Shown in pieces: positions 12,001 to 20,575 of a stretch of 64,000 nt of DNA. The notes beneath the pieces were generated by a model. The model saw only the letters and a list, made by a program, of their open reading frames with translations. It was not told the origin of the DNA and made no database searches. This stretch comes from Septoria linicola (lineage: Eukaryota > Ascomycota > Dothideomycetes > Mycosphaerellales > Mycosphaerellaceae). Each line of letters starts with the position of its first letter. Position 1 is the first letter of the stretch. The position numbers and the translations under genes are program-made. The stretch spans positions 2,666,001 through 2,730,000 of the forward strand of contig CP099421.1 of assembly GCA_024114885.1 (NCBI GenBank), in the 5' to 3' direction.

Positions 12001-14305
12001 CACTAGCCTGGCAAACGAGCAGTACGAAAGCGCCCTTTCTGCTGCCAGTAGCGCACTGTTTGGCACCCAGAATGCTGCCGACAAGGCTACGAGCTCCGTC
12101 TACGATCAGTACCAAGCTGCTGTCACTGCTGCGTCTTACGCCATCTATGGCACTCCTGCGACTGCTGCTCCGCTCGCTGCCGCCAGCTCTGTATACGACA
12201 ACGCTGCCAGCCAAGCATCCTCGCAGTACGATGTCGTGAAGTCATACATCTCAGCACAGATTTCTGGCACACCACTTCCAGTCCAGGAACAGGTACTCGC
12301 CAACGCACAGGCGGCATACTCTTCTGCCATCACTGCCGCGTCATACGCAGCTTATGGTACTCCCGTCACCGCCGCACCTTTGGCTGCGGCGAGCTCTGTC
12401 TACAACAATGCTTTGAATGAAGCATCTAAGAGCTACGCGTCTTTGCAGTCTCGAGTCTCCAGCGCTATCTATGTCGCTGGAACTGCTGAGCCTGTGCAGG
12501 ACCAGTTGCTTGCTTCGGCCCAATCAGCATATTCTTCGGCGGTCACCGCCGCATCTTATGCTGCATACGGCACGCCGGCTACTGCTGCACCACTTGCCGC
12601 TGCAAGCTCTGCTTATGCCAGCGCTGCTCTCGAAGCATCGAAGCATTATGATGCCGTCATGTCTCGTGTCTCTGCGCAGATATCAGGAACCCCAAAGCCG
12701 GTGCAAGAGCAGATGTATGCTTCTGCCGAATCGGCCTACTCCAACGCCCTCAACGCAGCCAGCGCTCGATACTACTCTACCTTCCCAACTCAAGGGTACG
12801 TGGAGAGCATATCATCTGTGGCATCTTCTCGCCTTGCAGAAGGTATCAGCGCTGCGCAAGAGCAGTACAGAAGCGCCAAGATTGCTGTTGGTGCCGAACC
12901 CACGCCTGCTCACCAACAGTACCTCGCTTCTGCACAGGCTGCCTACTACCAAGCTCTAGGCTTGGCTCATGGCCGCTACAACGACTTCGTTGAGGCTGCT
13001 TCTAGTGCCATTGCCCCAACTCCTACCGCCACCGGCTACCAGAAGTCCATCGACGACGCTCTAAGTGCCGCCCGAAGTGCTTACACTGCATACACGTCTG
13101 AGGCCTCGTCCAAATACAGTGTGCTTCACGAGATGGCAAGCAATGCTGCCAGCGCACAGACCACAACTGTCGACAAGGGTACCGTCGATCACCTGGAGGA
13201 GCAGATCGTTGATGCCGTCGCGCTCGCAAAGAGCAAGCTCGCAGATGCGAGCAAGTCGGTCAGCTCTGCATATGCCGCTTCGGCGACGACTGATAAGCCA
13301 CTTGCTTCACAAGCTTCCGAGAACTGGGATGCTTTGATCTCGAAAGCAAGTGAGCAGGTTTATGGAGCACCACCTCCATACACTGCTTTGGCATACAGCT
13401 ACGCTACCGAGTACGCGGGTTCCGTGACCGAGGCAGCCGCTTATGCTACTGCTGCCGCTGCTGCTCAATTTGAGCAAGTTCAAGCTCTCTTTTCCGAGCT
13501 TGTGGTGGGCAAGGAAGCGGATTTCACTGCCAGTGTCTACAGCAGACTCCAGTCGGCATACTCTACCGGAGCTCCAGCATTGGCATCGCAAGTTTCTAGC
13601 TATGCTAGTGACTCATACGACTCCATCTCATCCGTGGTCTCTGCCGCATTCATCCCTCCGACGCAGGTGCCCACGATTCTTGAGCAGGTCCAGGAGCAAC
13701 TTAACGCCGCAGTCAACGCTGCTAGCGTGCAGGCATACGGCACAGAGAAGGGCACTTTCGAGGTTAGTGAGGGTGGGAGTGCTACTGACCAGACCAAAAC
13801 CCTAACAACTTCACAGCAAGCGACCGAGGCCGCCGCCAGTGTCTACAGCGCCGCTGCTTCCCAAGCGTCCGAGGCGATCTACGGCATACCAGCTCCTTAC
13901 GTGGCGGCTGCACAAGCCTCTGTCATTGACATCGGAGCGTCGGCCAGCTCGGCTATCTCAGCTGCCATATACGGCGGCCCAACACCAACTCTAGAAGCCG
14001 CAAGCAATGCAGCGGCATCTGTTGCGTCGTCGATCCAGAGCAAGGCTGCTGTTCAGGCTGCCTCAGCCAGTGCTGCTGTCAGCAGCGCAATCTATGGTGA
14101 AGAGCAGACATATCTCGAGGGCGTACAGAGTCAGCTGAGTGCAGCAATGGCTAGCGCTAGCAGCAGAATCGCAGAGTTTGGAGGCGATGCTGGCAGTGCT
14201 ATCAACGAAGCTGCGAGCACGGCAAGCTCAGTCGCCGAGGAGGCAGCCAGTAGCGTAAGCTCCGCTGTCACTGCTGCCACCGACCGAGTCAGGGATGAGC
14301 TCTAA
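9083..14305 (+). CDS. giant Ala/Ser-rich repeat protein with N-myristoylation signal
   Basis: The reading frame gives 1,740 residues from the ATG at 9083; the frame opens slightly upstream but without an earlier ATG. The N terminus MGANTSSK fits the N-myristoylation consensus (Gly2, Ser6, Lys8). A hydrophobic stretch near residues 60-75 (KLFVWYALYQIVFQC) and a Tyr/Pro/Gln-rich conserved-looking domain (about 80-300) follow. The rest is almost all Ala, Ser, Val, Tyr and Glu, predicted helical. It includes a SASSAxVGESS repeat block (about 11170-11480) and three 69-71-residue repeats (12110-12736). A possible in-frame 54-bp intron sits at 13763-13816. I recall eurotiomycete relatives deposited as 'HoxA13 transcription factor', but no homeodomain is present here. 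A membrane- or organelle-surface scaffold, perhaps an amphipathic-helix coat, is inference. Confidence 0.8.
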   Translation: MGANTSSKQQSPIKADKGAVTMNGHPNGTIHHGQQQAQQRASRSKRKARTTTWTGWAADKGLKLFVWYALYQIVFQCPSSQSQIDDSTNQVCKTYLQGRDVVTPYAQPYYTQYVAPYVQQAQPYYDIVNEKAYKPGYAAYQTYAAPRVAQAHTLSQQQWETTIKPQLDLAQQQAGKHYQQTLAPHVKKATDVVQPYYDGVVNSAADIWQLELEPVYRKTAPYAEKIYQQGQSFAVNTALPQAQWVGSTAWSLWARQVWPRIRILYGENVEPQLMRITERLGRYKDGKKLEAEINSVEASSSLVKASSSAESAASSLSSTISEATESPSSAASAAVHSTPTPAADPAIQFKEDLKSWEEISHKAAEEGSEDLAERIHDITAQQVKSANSVGSALVTQLEGTTESSLNSVKSRIQQIVKSLPEDAEEKDIEAANDDLVQAVRAAGQSIKQKAQAVREWRHTRQSETESLVEKALQSTLETIDSIRELRLTEIGRKYASSSLPHKEWSKYNDIKKATQTWRNDVEQAARGHKGLAQAKAAGEEIEQVAMGVAEDAAKELGRLKKVGQWKIAADDASDDFETKTIPPPVRKAKDYIVEQAAAAAGAASQVVYGEEQDTVESATPVVAEKASQAASQASEAVYGSTGSAESVASQASSAASSLSEKVVGSSTGSVESAASQVKQSASSIASQVSSSAVDAASSASSAAVGESSFFDTVKQAASSASSAIVGESSLADTASSVASKVSSSAASLSSQVSNSVSSASKSASSAVVGESSLADTIKDAASSASSAVIGESSLTDSVTDAASSATESAKSISPKLASALAAQREQASRNIESAAKAASDSYSSIVNKATHTPVPSEVSSSVFSASSAVSSAAGSVYDNLPDAEDIADAAEEAAQKPRKVFAGAMAQELKEPREPILDGEYEDVVDTGDLGASYSESVQQIMNAAGDKASQLTQAIQEALNGASPTQGSVESATSLANEQYESALSAASSALFGTQNAADKATSSVYDQYQAAVTAASYAIYGTPATAAPLAAASSVYDNAASQASSQYDVVKSYISAQISGTPLPVQEQVLANAQAAYSSAITAASYAAYGTPVTAAPLAAASSVYNNALNEASKSYASLQSRVSSAIYVAGTAEPVQDQLLASAQSAYSSAVTAASYAAYGTPATAAPLAAASSAYASAALEASKHYDAVMSRVSAQISGTPKPVQEQMYASAESAYSNALNAASARYYSTFPTQGYVESISSVASSRLAEGISAAQEQYRSAKIAVGAEPTPAHQQYLASAQAAYYQALGLAHGRYNDFVEAASSAIAPTPTATGYQKSIDDALSAARSAYTAYTSEASSKYSVLHEMASNAASAQTTTVDKGTVDHLEEQIVDAVALAKSKLADASKSVSSAYAASATTDKPLASQASENWDALISKASEQVYGAPPPYTALAYSYATEYAGSVTEAAAYATAAAAAQFEQVQALFSELVVGKEADFTASVYSRLQSAYSTGAPALASQVSSYASDSYDSISSVVSAAFIPPTQVPTILEQVQEQLNAAVNAASVQAYGTEKGTFEVSEGGSATDQTKTLTTSQQATEAAASVYSAAASQASEAIYGIPAPYVAAAQASVIDIGASASSAISAAIYGGPTPTLEAASNAAASVASSIQSKAAVQAASASAAVSSAIYGEEQTYLEGVQSQLSAAMASASSRIAEFGGDAGSAINEAASTASSVAEEAASSVSSAVTAATDRVRDEL
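11170..11480 (+). repeat. SASSAxVGESS coding repeats
   Basis: Four degenerate copies of a unit that reads roughly SASSA-(A/I/V)-(V/I)-GESS-(F/L)-x-D-(T/S) lie in tandem inside the giant protein, separated by 10 to 40 residues of Ser/Ala. The last two copies are closest to each other. Confidence 0.7.
12110..12736 (+). repeat. three tandem 69/71/69-codon repeats
   Basis: Within the giant protein, three consecutive units start near 12110, 12317 and 12530. Each begins Y-x-x-A-(V/I)-TAASYA and continues with YGTP-(A/V)-TAAPLAAASS-(V/A)-Y, then a helical spacer ending in PVQ-(E/D)-Q. A fourth, diverged unit starts near 12737. The DNA copies differ at many silent sites, so the array is old and kept at the protein level. 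Confidence 0.85.
13763..13816 (+). other. possible in-frame (3n) intron
   Basis: GTTAGT donor, CTAAC branch-like motif about 12 bp before the end, and a TCACAG acceptor enclose exactly 54 bp with no stop codon. The enclosed 18 residues (rich in Gly and Thr) do not fit the surrounding Ala/Ser/Tyr repeat style, while the flanks join smoothly. If it is spliced, the protein is 1,722 residues long. Confidence 0.65.
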
Positions 14306-15111
14306 ATGGCAGCGGCTCACGACAACATTTTCGACAAACTGTCCTGCTGAGCGCGATGCTCAAGCCGGACGCAAGCTCATGCGACAATGCTTGGCCAATC
14401 ACCCATGACGCTCTTCGTGCGTGGGGGTAAAGAGGCAGGTGGCAGGCGCATGAAGGGTCTCAGAACCTTTTGCGCGGAAATGTCTACTATGCTCTCGACA
14501 ATCAAGACCAAGAACGAAACGAGGGAGGGGGTTGAGGGAATGGTTATCTGTATATGATCTGGCGTGTGCTTTTCTACTGGTTCCTGTTTTGTGGCACGAT
14601 ATCCCATGACGCTTGTAACGCTTATGAGAAGAAATGGAACAACTTGGTATGTGGAGTGTATAATGAGCATGAGCATACAAATGAAGATGATGTCTCACAG
14701 GTCCTTCACTCTCGCCCTGGACATGCTGCGAAAGGCGTATAGCTCTTGAAGCTTGCAGATCTTCGGCTTCTGCCTTAGTAGGCTTGATCCGGCCAAGCTA
14801 CGAGCACGATCTCCACTCTGGCACGACTTCATTCGCTTCAGCTGATTCGCCATGGCGCTTGGCATACACATTACAAACAATCGGTGGCTGGGCATTCGCT
14901 TTGCATCTAATCTGATTGATCAGATAAGTAAGTGGATGTCACGCTCTTCGGTTACCATGAGCAGATCAGTATGGACATCACACTTCTAAACGCGACAGCG
15001 GCTGCAAGAGCGGAACGCAAACAAAACTTTGTCAAGAACACAATTCTGTGATATACAACAATTTGCCCACAGCTCTTTTCTCTCCACAGCCATAACCGCA
15101 GCCCAACAACA
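14306..15111. other. intergenic, promoter of the ferric reductase
   Basis: Short ORFs on both strands carry no motif. The right part contains the iron-regulator type GATA site at 14919 and an AT-richer leader before the reductase start. Confidence 0.55.
14919..14927 (+). promoter_or_regulatory. ATCWGATAA site (SreA/Sre1/Fep1-type GATA iron regulator)
   Basis: The sequence ATCAGATAA is an exact match to the extended ATCWGATAA element known for fungal iron-responsive GATA repressors (SreA, Sre1, Fep1 families). It lies about 185 bp upstream of the ferric reductase ATG at 15112, the expected place for iron-dependent repression. The match and position are seen; binding is inference. Confidence 0.7.
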
Positions 15112-17433
15112 ATGTCTCCTCTCCACCCCTCCCTCCCCCTCCTTCTAAACCTCCTATCCTCCCTCCCCGTAACCCTCGCCTTCTACAAAGATTTCTACCC
15201 GCAACCCCTCCACTACTGCGCCTACGGCTGCCAGGCCCTCGCCCCCTACATCACCTTCAACATCCCCCTCACCACAGCCTCCTTCGCCGTGAGCCAATGC
15301 ACCAATAACATCAAACTCCAATCCCTCTATGCTTGTGCCCAAGCACACTGTACACCAGAAGAATACACTGCTGGAATGAAATATATCAGCAGCGAGTGTG
15401 AGCGGAATACTGGTGTGGGGATTCCGGAGCCGGAGGGTATGAAGGTGGGGGAGGAGGAATTGGGGTTTGTGCAGAGATTAAGTGAGATGGAAGGATTGGC
15501 GACGTTGACGGATCCGTCGAATGGGACTGCGATTCCGGATAGGCAGTGGCATGAGCAAGCTGTGGAGTCTGTGGAGGCGTTTTATGGGAATGTGGATACG
15601 AGTTATGCGTTTGCGTGGGCGATGTATGGGTTTTGGGGGGTGGTGGTGGTTGTGGGGATGGGGAGTCGCTTTGCGCAGCAGTTCGTGGGGAAGTCTGTGA
15701 ACAGGAGGAGTGTGAATGGAAGTGCTGGCTTGTGGAATTGGCTGCGCAGGAAGGTGATTTTGCCTGCGACGTTTGGGCATCGGAGTCAGGATCCGCTGGG
15801 CTGGTGTACGATTCCGCCGAGACTGGAGAGTTCGATTCTGGTGTTGTATGTTGTGATGAACGTCGTTATGTGTTTCCCGGGATATCATTTGATGGAGATT
15901 GGGAATGTCTAGTACGTCTCTCTCTCACGACAGCCTTCCTTCGCTCACGCTGACAATATCTTACAGCTACGCAACCTCTAAGATCCAAATCGCACGCTAC
16001 GTCAGCGACCGCACGGGTTTTCTTGCGATTGCTCAGCTTCCGATTGTGTGGGTGTTCGCTGCGCGGAATGATCCTTTCTTGTGGGTTACTGGATGGGATT
16101 ATGCGACGTACAACAGGTTTCATCGATGGGTTGCGAGACTTACGGTTATAGAAGCTATCGTGCACTCGATCTGCTACTCAGTCTTCTCGGTATATGCTGG
16201 GACGTGGACACTGTCGTGGTCTGCTCGGTATTGGATCTGTGGTGTGTTGGTATGTGAAGAAACAGAATGCGGCGACGCTGATTGATGACTGACTTCTCCT
16301 AGGCCACTGTGGCTATGTCGCTCATGCTCGGCATCTCGATTCAGTACTTTCGCTCGAAGGCTTATGACCTCTTCCTGATCTGCCATACCGGGCTGGCTGT
16401 AATTGTCCTGGTGGGAGTCTGGTTCCACGTTAAAGCTACGCAAGTCGCTCCAGGCCAGTTCTATGGCTTCTTGTGGCCTTGCATTGCGATGTGGGCACTC
16501 GATCGAGTTCTCCGCTTTGCGCGAACGTTCAAGGCTGGTCTTCTGCCCCAGCTTACAAAGAAGGCAAAGGCGACTGCTGCGTACGACGAGAAGACGAAGA
16601 TGATTCGACTCGACGTTACTGGATTCCTGGATGACAAGATTGTGCCCGGGCTGTTCTACTACGTGTATGTGCCGAAGTCAATTCGTGGATACGAAAGTCA
16701 TCCTTTCACACTGTGCTCCTGGAGACGAGATAGCACCACTCTACACAGCTCGGAGAAGAACGAAGTCACCATCAGCAGTCCTCCACCAGTAGCTCATACG
16801 TTCTTGATACGCCCTTACGAAGGCTCGAGCTTTACTGGACGCCTCCAGAAACGCTTGCAGACCGCCACAGATGCAGAAGCGAGCGCCTCCTCGAAGCAAA
16901 TCTCCGTGCTTCTCGAAGGTCCTTATCGGCAGAAGCTTGACCTGTCGTCCTTCTCCGATGTCCTATCCATATGTGGTGGATCTGGCATCACTCCCGTCAT
17001 CTCGCACGCACACTACTTGCTGTCTGCCAACACCACGACCAAGATCCACATTCATTGGGCAGTCCCGCAACGAGAGTTCGTTGATGATGTTGTCGCAAAC
17101 GAACTCGCTGCCGTGATTCGTAGCGATCGAATCGAGTTGACAGTCTATCTTGCATCTGGATCCTCAAGAACGCCGGAGCGAGCTATGCCTGAGGGCGACC
17201 TGATTGTCGAGCCGAAAGCGAATCCCGTCAACGAGCCTCGGTATAGGCTGCTTTATGGACGACCGGACATCGAAGCTATCATGGTCCAAAGCAGAGCTGG
17301 AGCTTCGGAAAGCCTGGCGGTGGTCAGTTGTGGGCCTCCGAGTATGGCCGATACGTCGCGCGCTGCTGTTGCGAAGGTTCTGAAAGAGGGCGGACCACAT
17401 GTGCAGTTTTATAATGAGACCTTGACATGGTAG
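15112..17433 (+). CDS. FRE-type ferric/cupric reductase transmembrane component
   Basis: Three exons (15112..15911, 15967..16249, 16303..17433; introns of 55 and 53 bp, GTACGT and GTATGT donors) give 737 residues. A signal peptide and a Cys-containing extracellular region come first, then the membrane block. The two heme-binding His pairs are present with 13 residues between each pair: H319/H333 and H389/H403. The FAD-binding motif HPFTLCSW starts at residue 494 and the NAD(P)H motif CGGSGITP near 585. The enzyme should sit in the plasma membrane and pass electrons from cytosolic NADPH through FAD and heme to extracellular Fe3+ or Cu2+ before high-affinity uptake. The upstream GATA iron site suggests repression by iron. 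No oxidase or permease partner is adjacent. Confidence 0.93.
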
Positions 17434-18051
17434 ACATGTAGCACGATGTGCGAAGTCATTTGGTGAGGATGTTGCCAGAGTGTGGGTGAGTGTCGACACT
17501 TGAGATCTTCTAGAGTACATTATGCCATCAGCTCATCGGAAAGGTTTGGAGTCTCACCAACGTACATGATCCTACGTCTATCTGGTCAAATATCTCGTCA
17601 GTCGTGATCCTGCCTGTCGAACCCAGATCATCGGTCTTCATGTTCGTCATCACTCGATGAGAAGAGAGCCAGGCGGGATCCCAGCGTTGTCCAGCTTCAC
17701 GAGTATGCTGGCGTCGCAACGATCCGACCACACGACGTGGTCCAAGATAGAGGCAGTGAAAACAAAGCGTATGCCCAACACCACGTGGGCAGATGTTTTA
17801 GCTGTAGTGGCCGGGCTGCAACAGTCCGCGCAATATCCTCTTTGGAAACCATCTCATCAGGTAGTGTAGCTGGTGCTTCTGTAGCGGAGCCAGTGCAATC
17901 GATCCAGCGAAGCATCATACTCACGCAAGAGCATGTATTGTATGTTACCAAGGCACGCAGATAGCGTGGTGGTGACATAGCTGATTTGACTTCGCGAGAG
18001 AGGGAGATCATGACCTTCAGCCGCCCAGTATGTCAAGTCCCGTCCTGCCTA
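17434..18051. other. convergent 3' region, no gene seen
   Basis: This separates the 3' ends of the ferric reductase (+) and the Zn2Cys6 gene (-). Short ORFs here have no recognisable features. Confidence 0.55.
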
Positions 18052-20229
18052 TCATGACGCAGGATCTACACGACCATTGCCGCTCAGGAGCTCCGGATCT
18101 CTGATCACGGTAGACAACCACTTTGATTTCGTGACTTGTCTTAAGCGCACAGATTCCTCGTCGTCCCTGAGATCTGGTATCTGTTTGAGCAGCGCCACCT
18201 CCTCAGGACGCATGCCGGTCCGCAGTGCAGAATTTAGAGCGTGCGCGAGATAGTTGTTGCGCCGTTGGTCATAGAGCCCTTTCGCACACAAGACCAGTGT
18301 CGAACGCAAGCTTTCGAGATCAGATGATTGACTCGACTGTTGTATGGCTTCCAGACACTCGGTGCCGGCGAAGATTAGGGAGATGATGATACGAATGTCC
18401 ATATTTTCGTGTCCATGGCGGAGGTAGTATAGTCGGAAGAGTGTAGCGTAGTATCTGTTCGCTTCGTAGGTGATCGCATTCGGCTTCGGTTCATCGTTGT
18501 GTTGAACTGCAATGAACGGCTCGAATATTGTCACCATGAGGTGATGATAGCACATACTGCTAGTGTCAGTCAATTTTCTCAACCGCGGCTTGTGTTCTTA
18601 CTGCAATTGAAGTTGCGTTGGTAGCACGATGTTCTCAGGCCTGAGTGACGCTGGCAACGAGCCGAACCATTCGAGCAGATGTGCACGGTAGAGATATGCA
18701 TCGCCTATCGATACTTTGAAGGCTGCCGTATCTCCGTAGGCCGCACTACAATATGACGCCATGATGACTCGGAAGCGTGCCTGGTGCTCGAATATGACAG
18801 CGAATTGGGCGTCGATTACCCCCTCTTGGCCCGGATACTGCAACAGGAACCGAACATACCAGTCTTTGTTCGCTGTAGAAGAAGGTAGAGGATCATATGG
18901 CGGCCTGTGTAAGAAAGGAGGCTGCTGGAGGGAGAATGCTAAGAGGCTGCGCAAGTCAGAAATGGGACACGGGCAGTAGGGTGAAATAGGAGGTACTGAC
19001 GAGTCCCAGCAGAAGAGGGCCCACGCGGTGTAGATGCCACATTGTCTTGATCTTTCGCTTGAGGCTTTGATCGGTCCATCGTATAAACCTAGATGATTCG
19101 CTAATTTGATACTCGTCGCTCGATACGTTTGGCCGATCTCATCGAGACCACTCCAATTCGAGATTCCATTGAGAAGAATGCCAGCTTGAACATTGGCAAT
19201 TGTGGGTGTCGTGCTTTCCAGCTCCCATAATCGCTTGGCCTCCATGAGGAATTGATACGTGAGTGATCCCGGGTTCCAATATTCCTCCCGGTGAGGCACA
19301 GCCGGGTCGCACACCTGCTAGAGTTAGCGCAATGCAGTATGGAAGGGCTGCCAACATACACAAGCATAGGCCATGACGGCGTTGACAAGCAGAGAAGAGC
19401 AGAGTCCGCCTTGGTGGCTGATCATGTCTTCGAGGAAGTAGTCTTTCTGTAACGCCGCCATGAAGTAGAATTCGGTCATGAAGAGATTGCGCAGCAGGCG
19501 TCGCATCAGGACATCATCGTCGCACACTGCAGTCCATGTGCTGGGCTTTGCGTTATCGATGAGTGGGTCCACGAAGTGTGCAGCGTGGAGAGGGCGCAAA
19601 TAGGCCACTCGTGGCAGATATGTCTTGGAGACCATATGTTGAGACTCATGTCCATCTAGCCCCAAAGAACCCGTTTCATAGATCAAGCTGTCTAAGTAAG
19701 GATTCCTGGCTAGCAGTTCCCAAGGCATGGACTTGTCGTATGGAAATTTATATCGATATTGTGTCTCTGGTCGTAGGTCCAGCTGACTGTTGAGATCTCC
19801 CGCTCGAATATGCGCCAGAATTTTCTGCACGTCTTCGCCAGATCGTATTCGTTGGTATATGAGGCTGGCCTGTTGAGCGTCCACGGTGCTCAGATACTGG
19901 AAAAGTTCTTCGTAGAGTGAAGTCCCATCATATGTACCCAGCTTTCGCTTGGTGGCCTGCCATTGCGTCTCTCCTGGTTGCGCCCGGTACGTGCAAGGCA
20001 CGTTGCCACGAGCACATCTTTGACAAGATGGTCATTCGCCACCACACTGTGCGATGATGTTAATCGTCAAGCGTCGTGATCTCCTGGGTTGCTACGATGT
20101 CTCACGAACCTTGACTTTGCGTTGACGGCAAGTTTCGCATGCAGCGACGGCTACGATGCCTTGTCTTCTTGCACGACCGCTCACTGTTGACAGAAGCAGA
20201 GCAGACGCATCTGTCTGATGCGTCGACAT
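18052..20229 (-). pseudogene. Zn2Cys6 transcription factor with a stop codon inside the zinc cluster
   Basis: Four exons can be joined: 20229..20110, 20046..19360, 19314..18602 and 18556..18052 (introns of 63, 45 and 45 bp). They keep one frame over 675 codons. Exon 1 ends CETCRQRKVK and exon 2 starts with the third Cys, so the Zn2Cys6 spacing C-x2-C-x6-C-x6-C-x2-C-x6-C is perfect. However, the fourth residue after the third Cys is TGA (20034..20032). CGA (Arg) would be the usual codon there, so one C-to-T change explains it. The following 630 codons are open and read as a fungal-specific factor domain. As it stands the product is 44 residues with no DNA-binding unit. A recent nonsense allele is likeliest; readthrough is possible. 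It is convergent with the ferric reductase. Its target genes are unknown. Confidence 0.8.
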
Positions 20230-20575
20230 ACTGAGTGCTGCATGTGTGGCCGCCACGTAGGAGACGTGAGAATTGACATTCAGCAACAGCACATGGTCCA
20301 GGCATGTCACGTGCTGCTACGCCATCAGAACGAGTGGGATCCTTTGAGGACCTTTTCGTGTCCTTGGCCCTCTTCGCAACTAGATTGAGAGCCATCTGCT
20401 CGCAGCTCAGGCTTGGTACTGAATTTGCGAGGAGCAGAGTACAGCAAAACAATTGTGCACGCCGCTTCGGGTGCGTAGATCTTTTGCGATAGTTCAGGAG
20501 ACTCGCGCACGAGATAATCTGGTAATTACTACCGTGTATAAACGTGATAGATCAGTTCTTCCTGACTCTATCTCT
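20230..20575. other. short intergenic region
   Basis: Upstream region of the Zn2Cys6 gene and 3' flank of the BEACH gene, both on the minus strand. An in-frame extension to 20310 could add 27 residues to the factor, but the ATG at 20229 gives the usual short N terminus. Confidence 0.5.
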
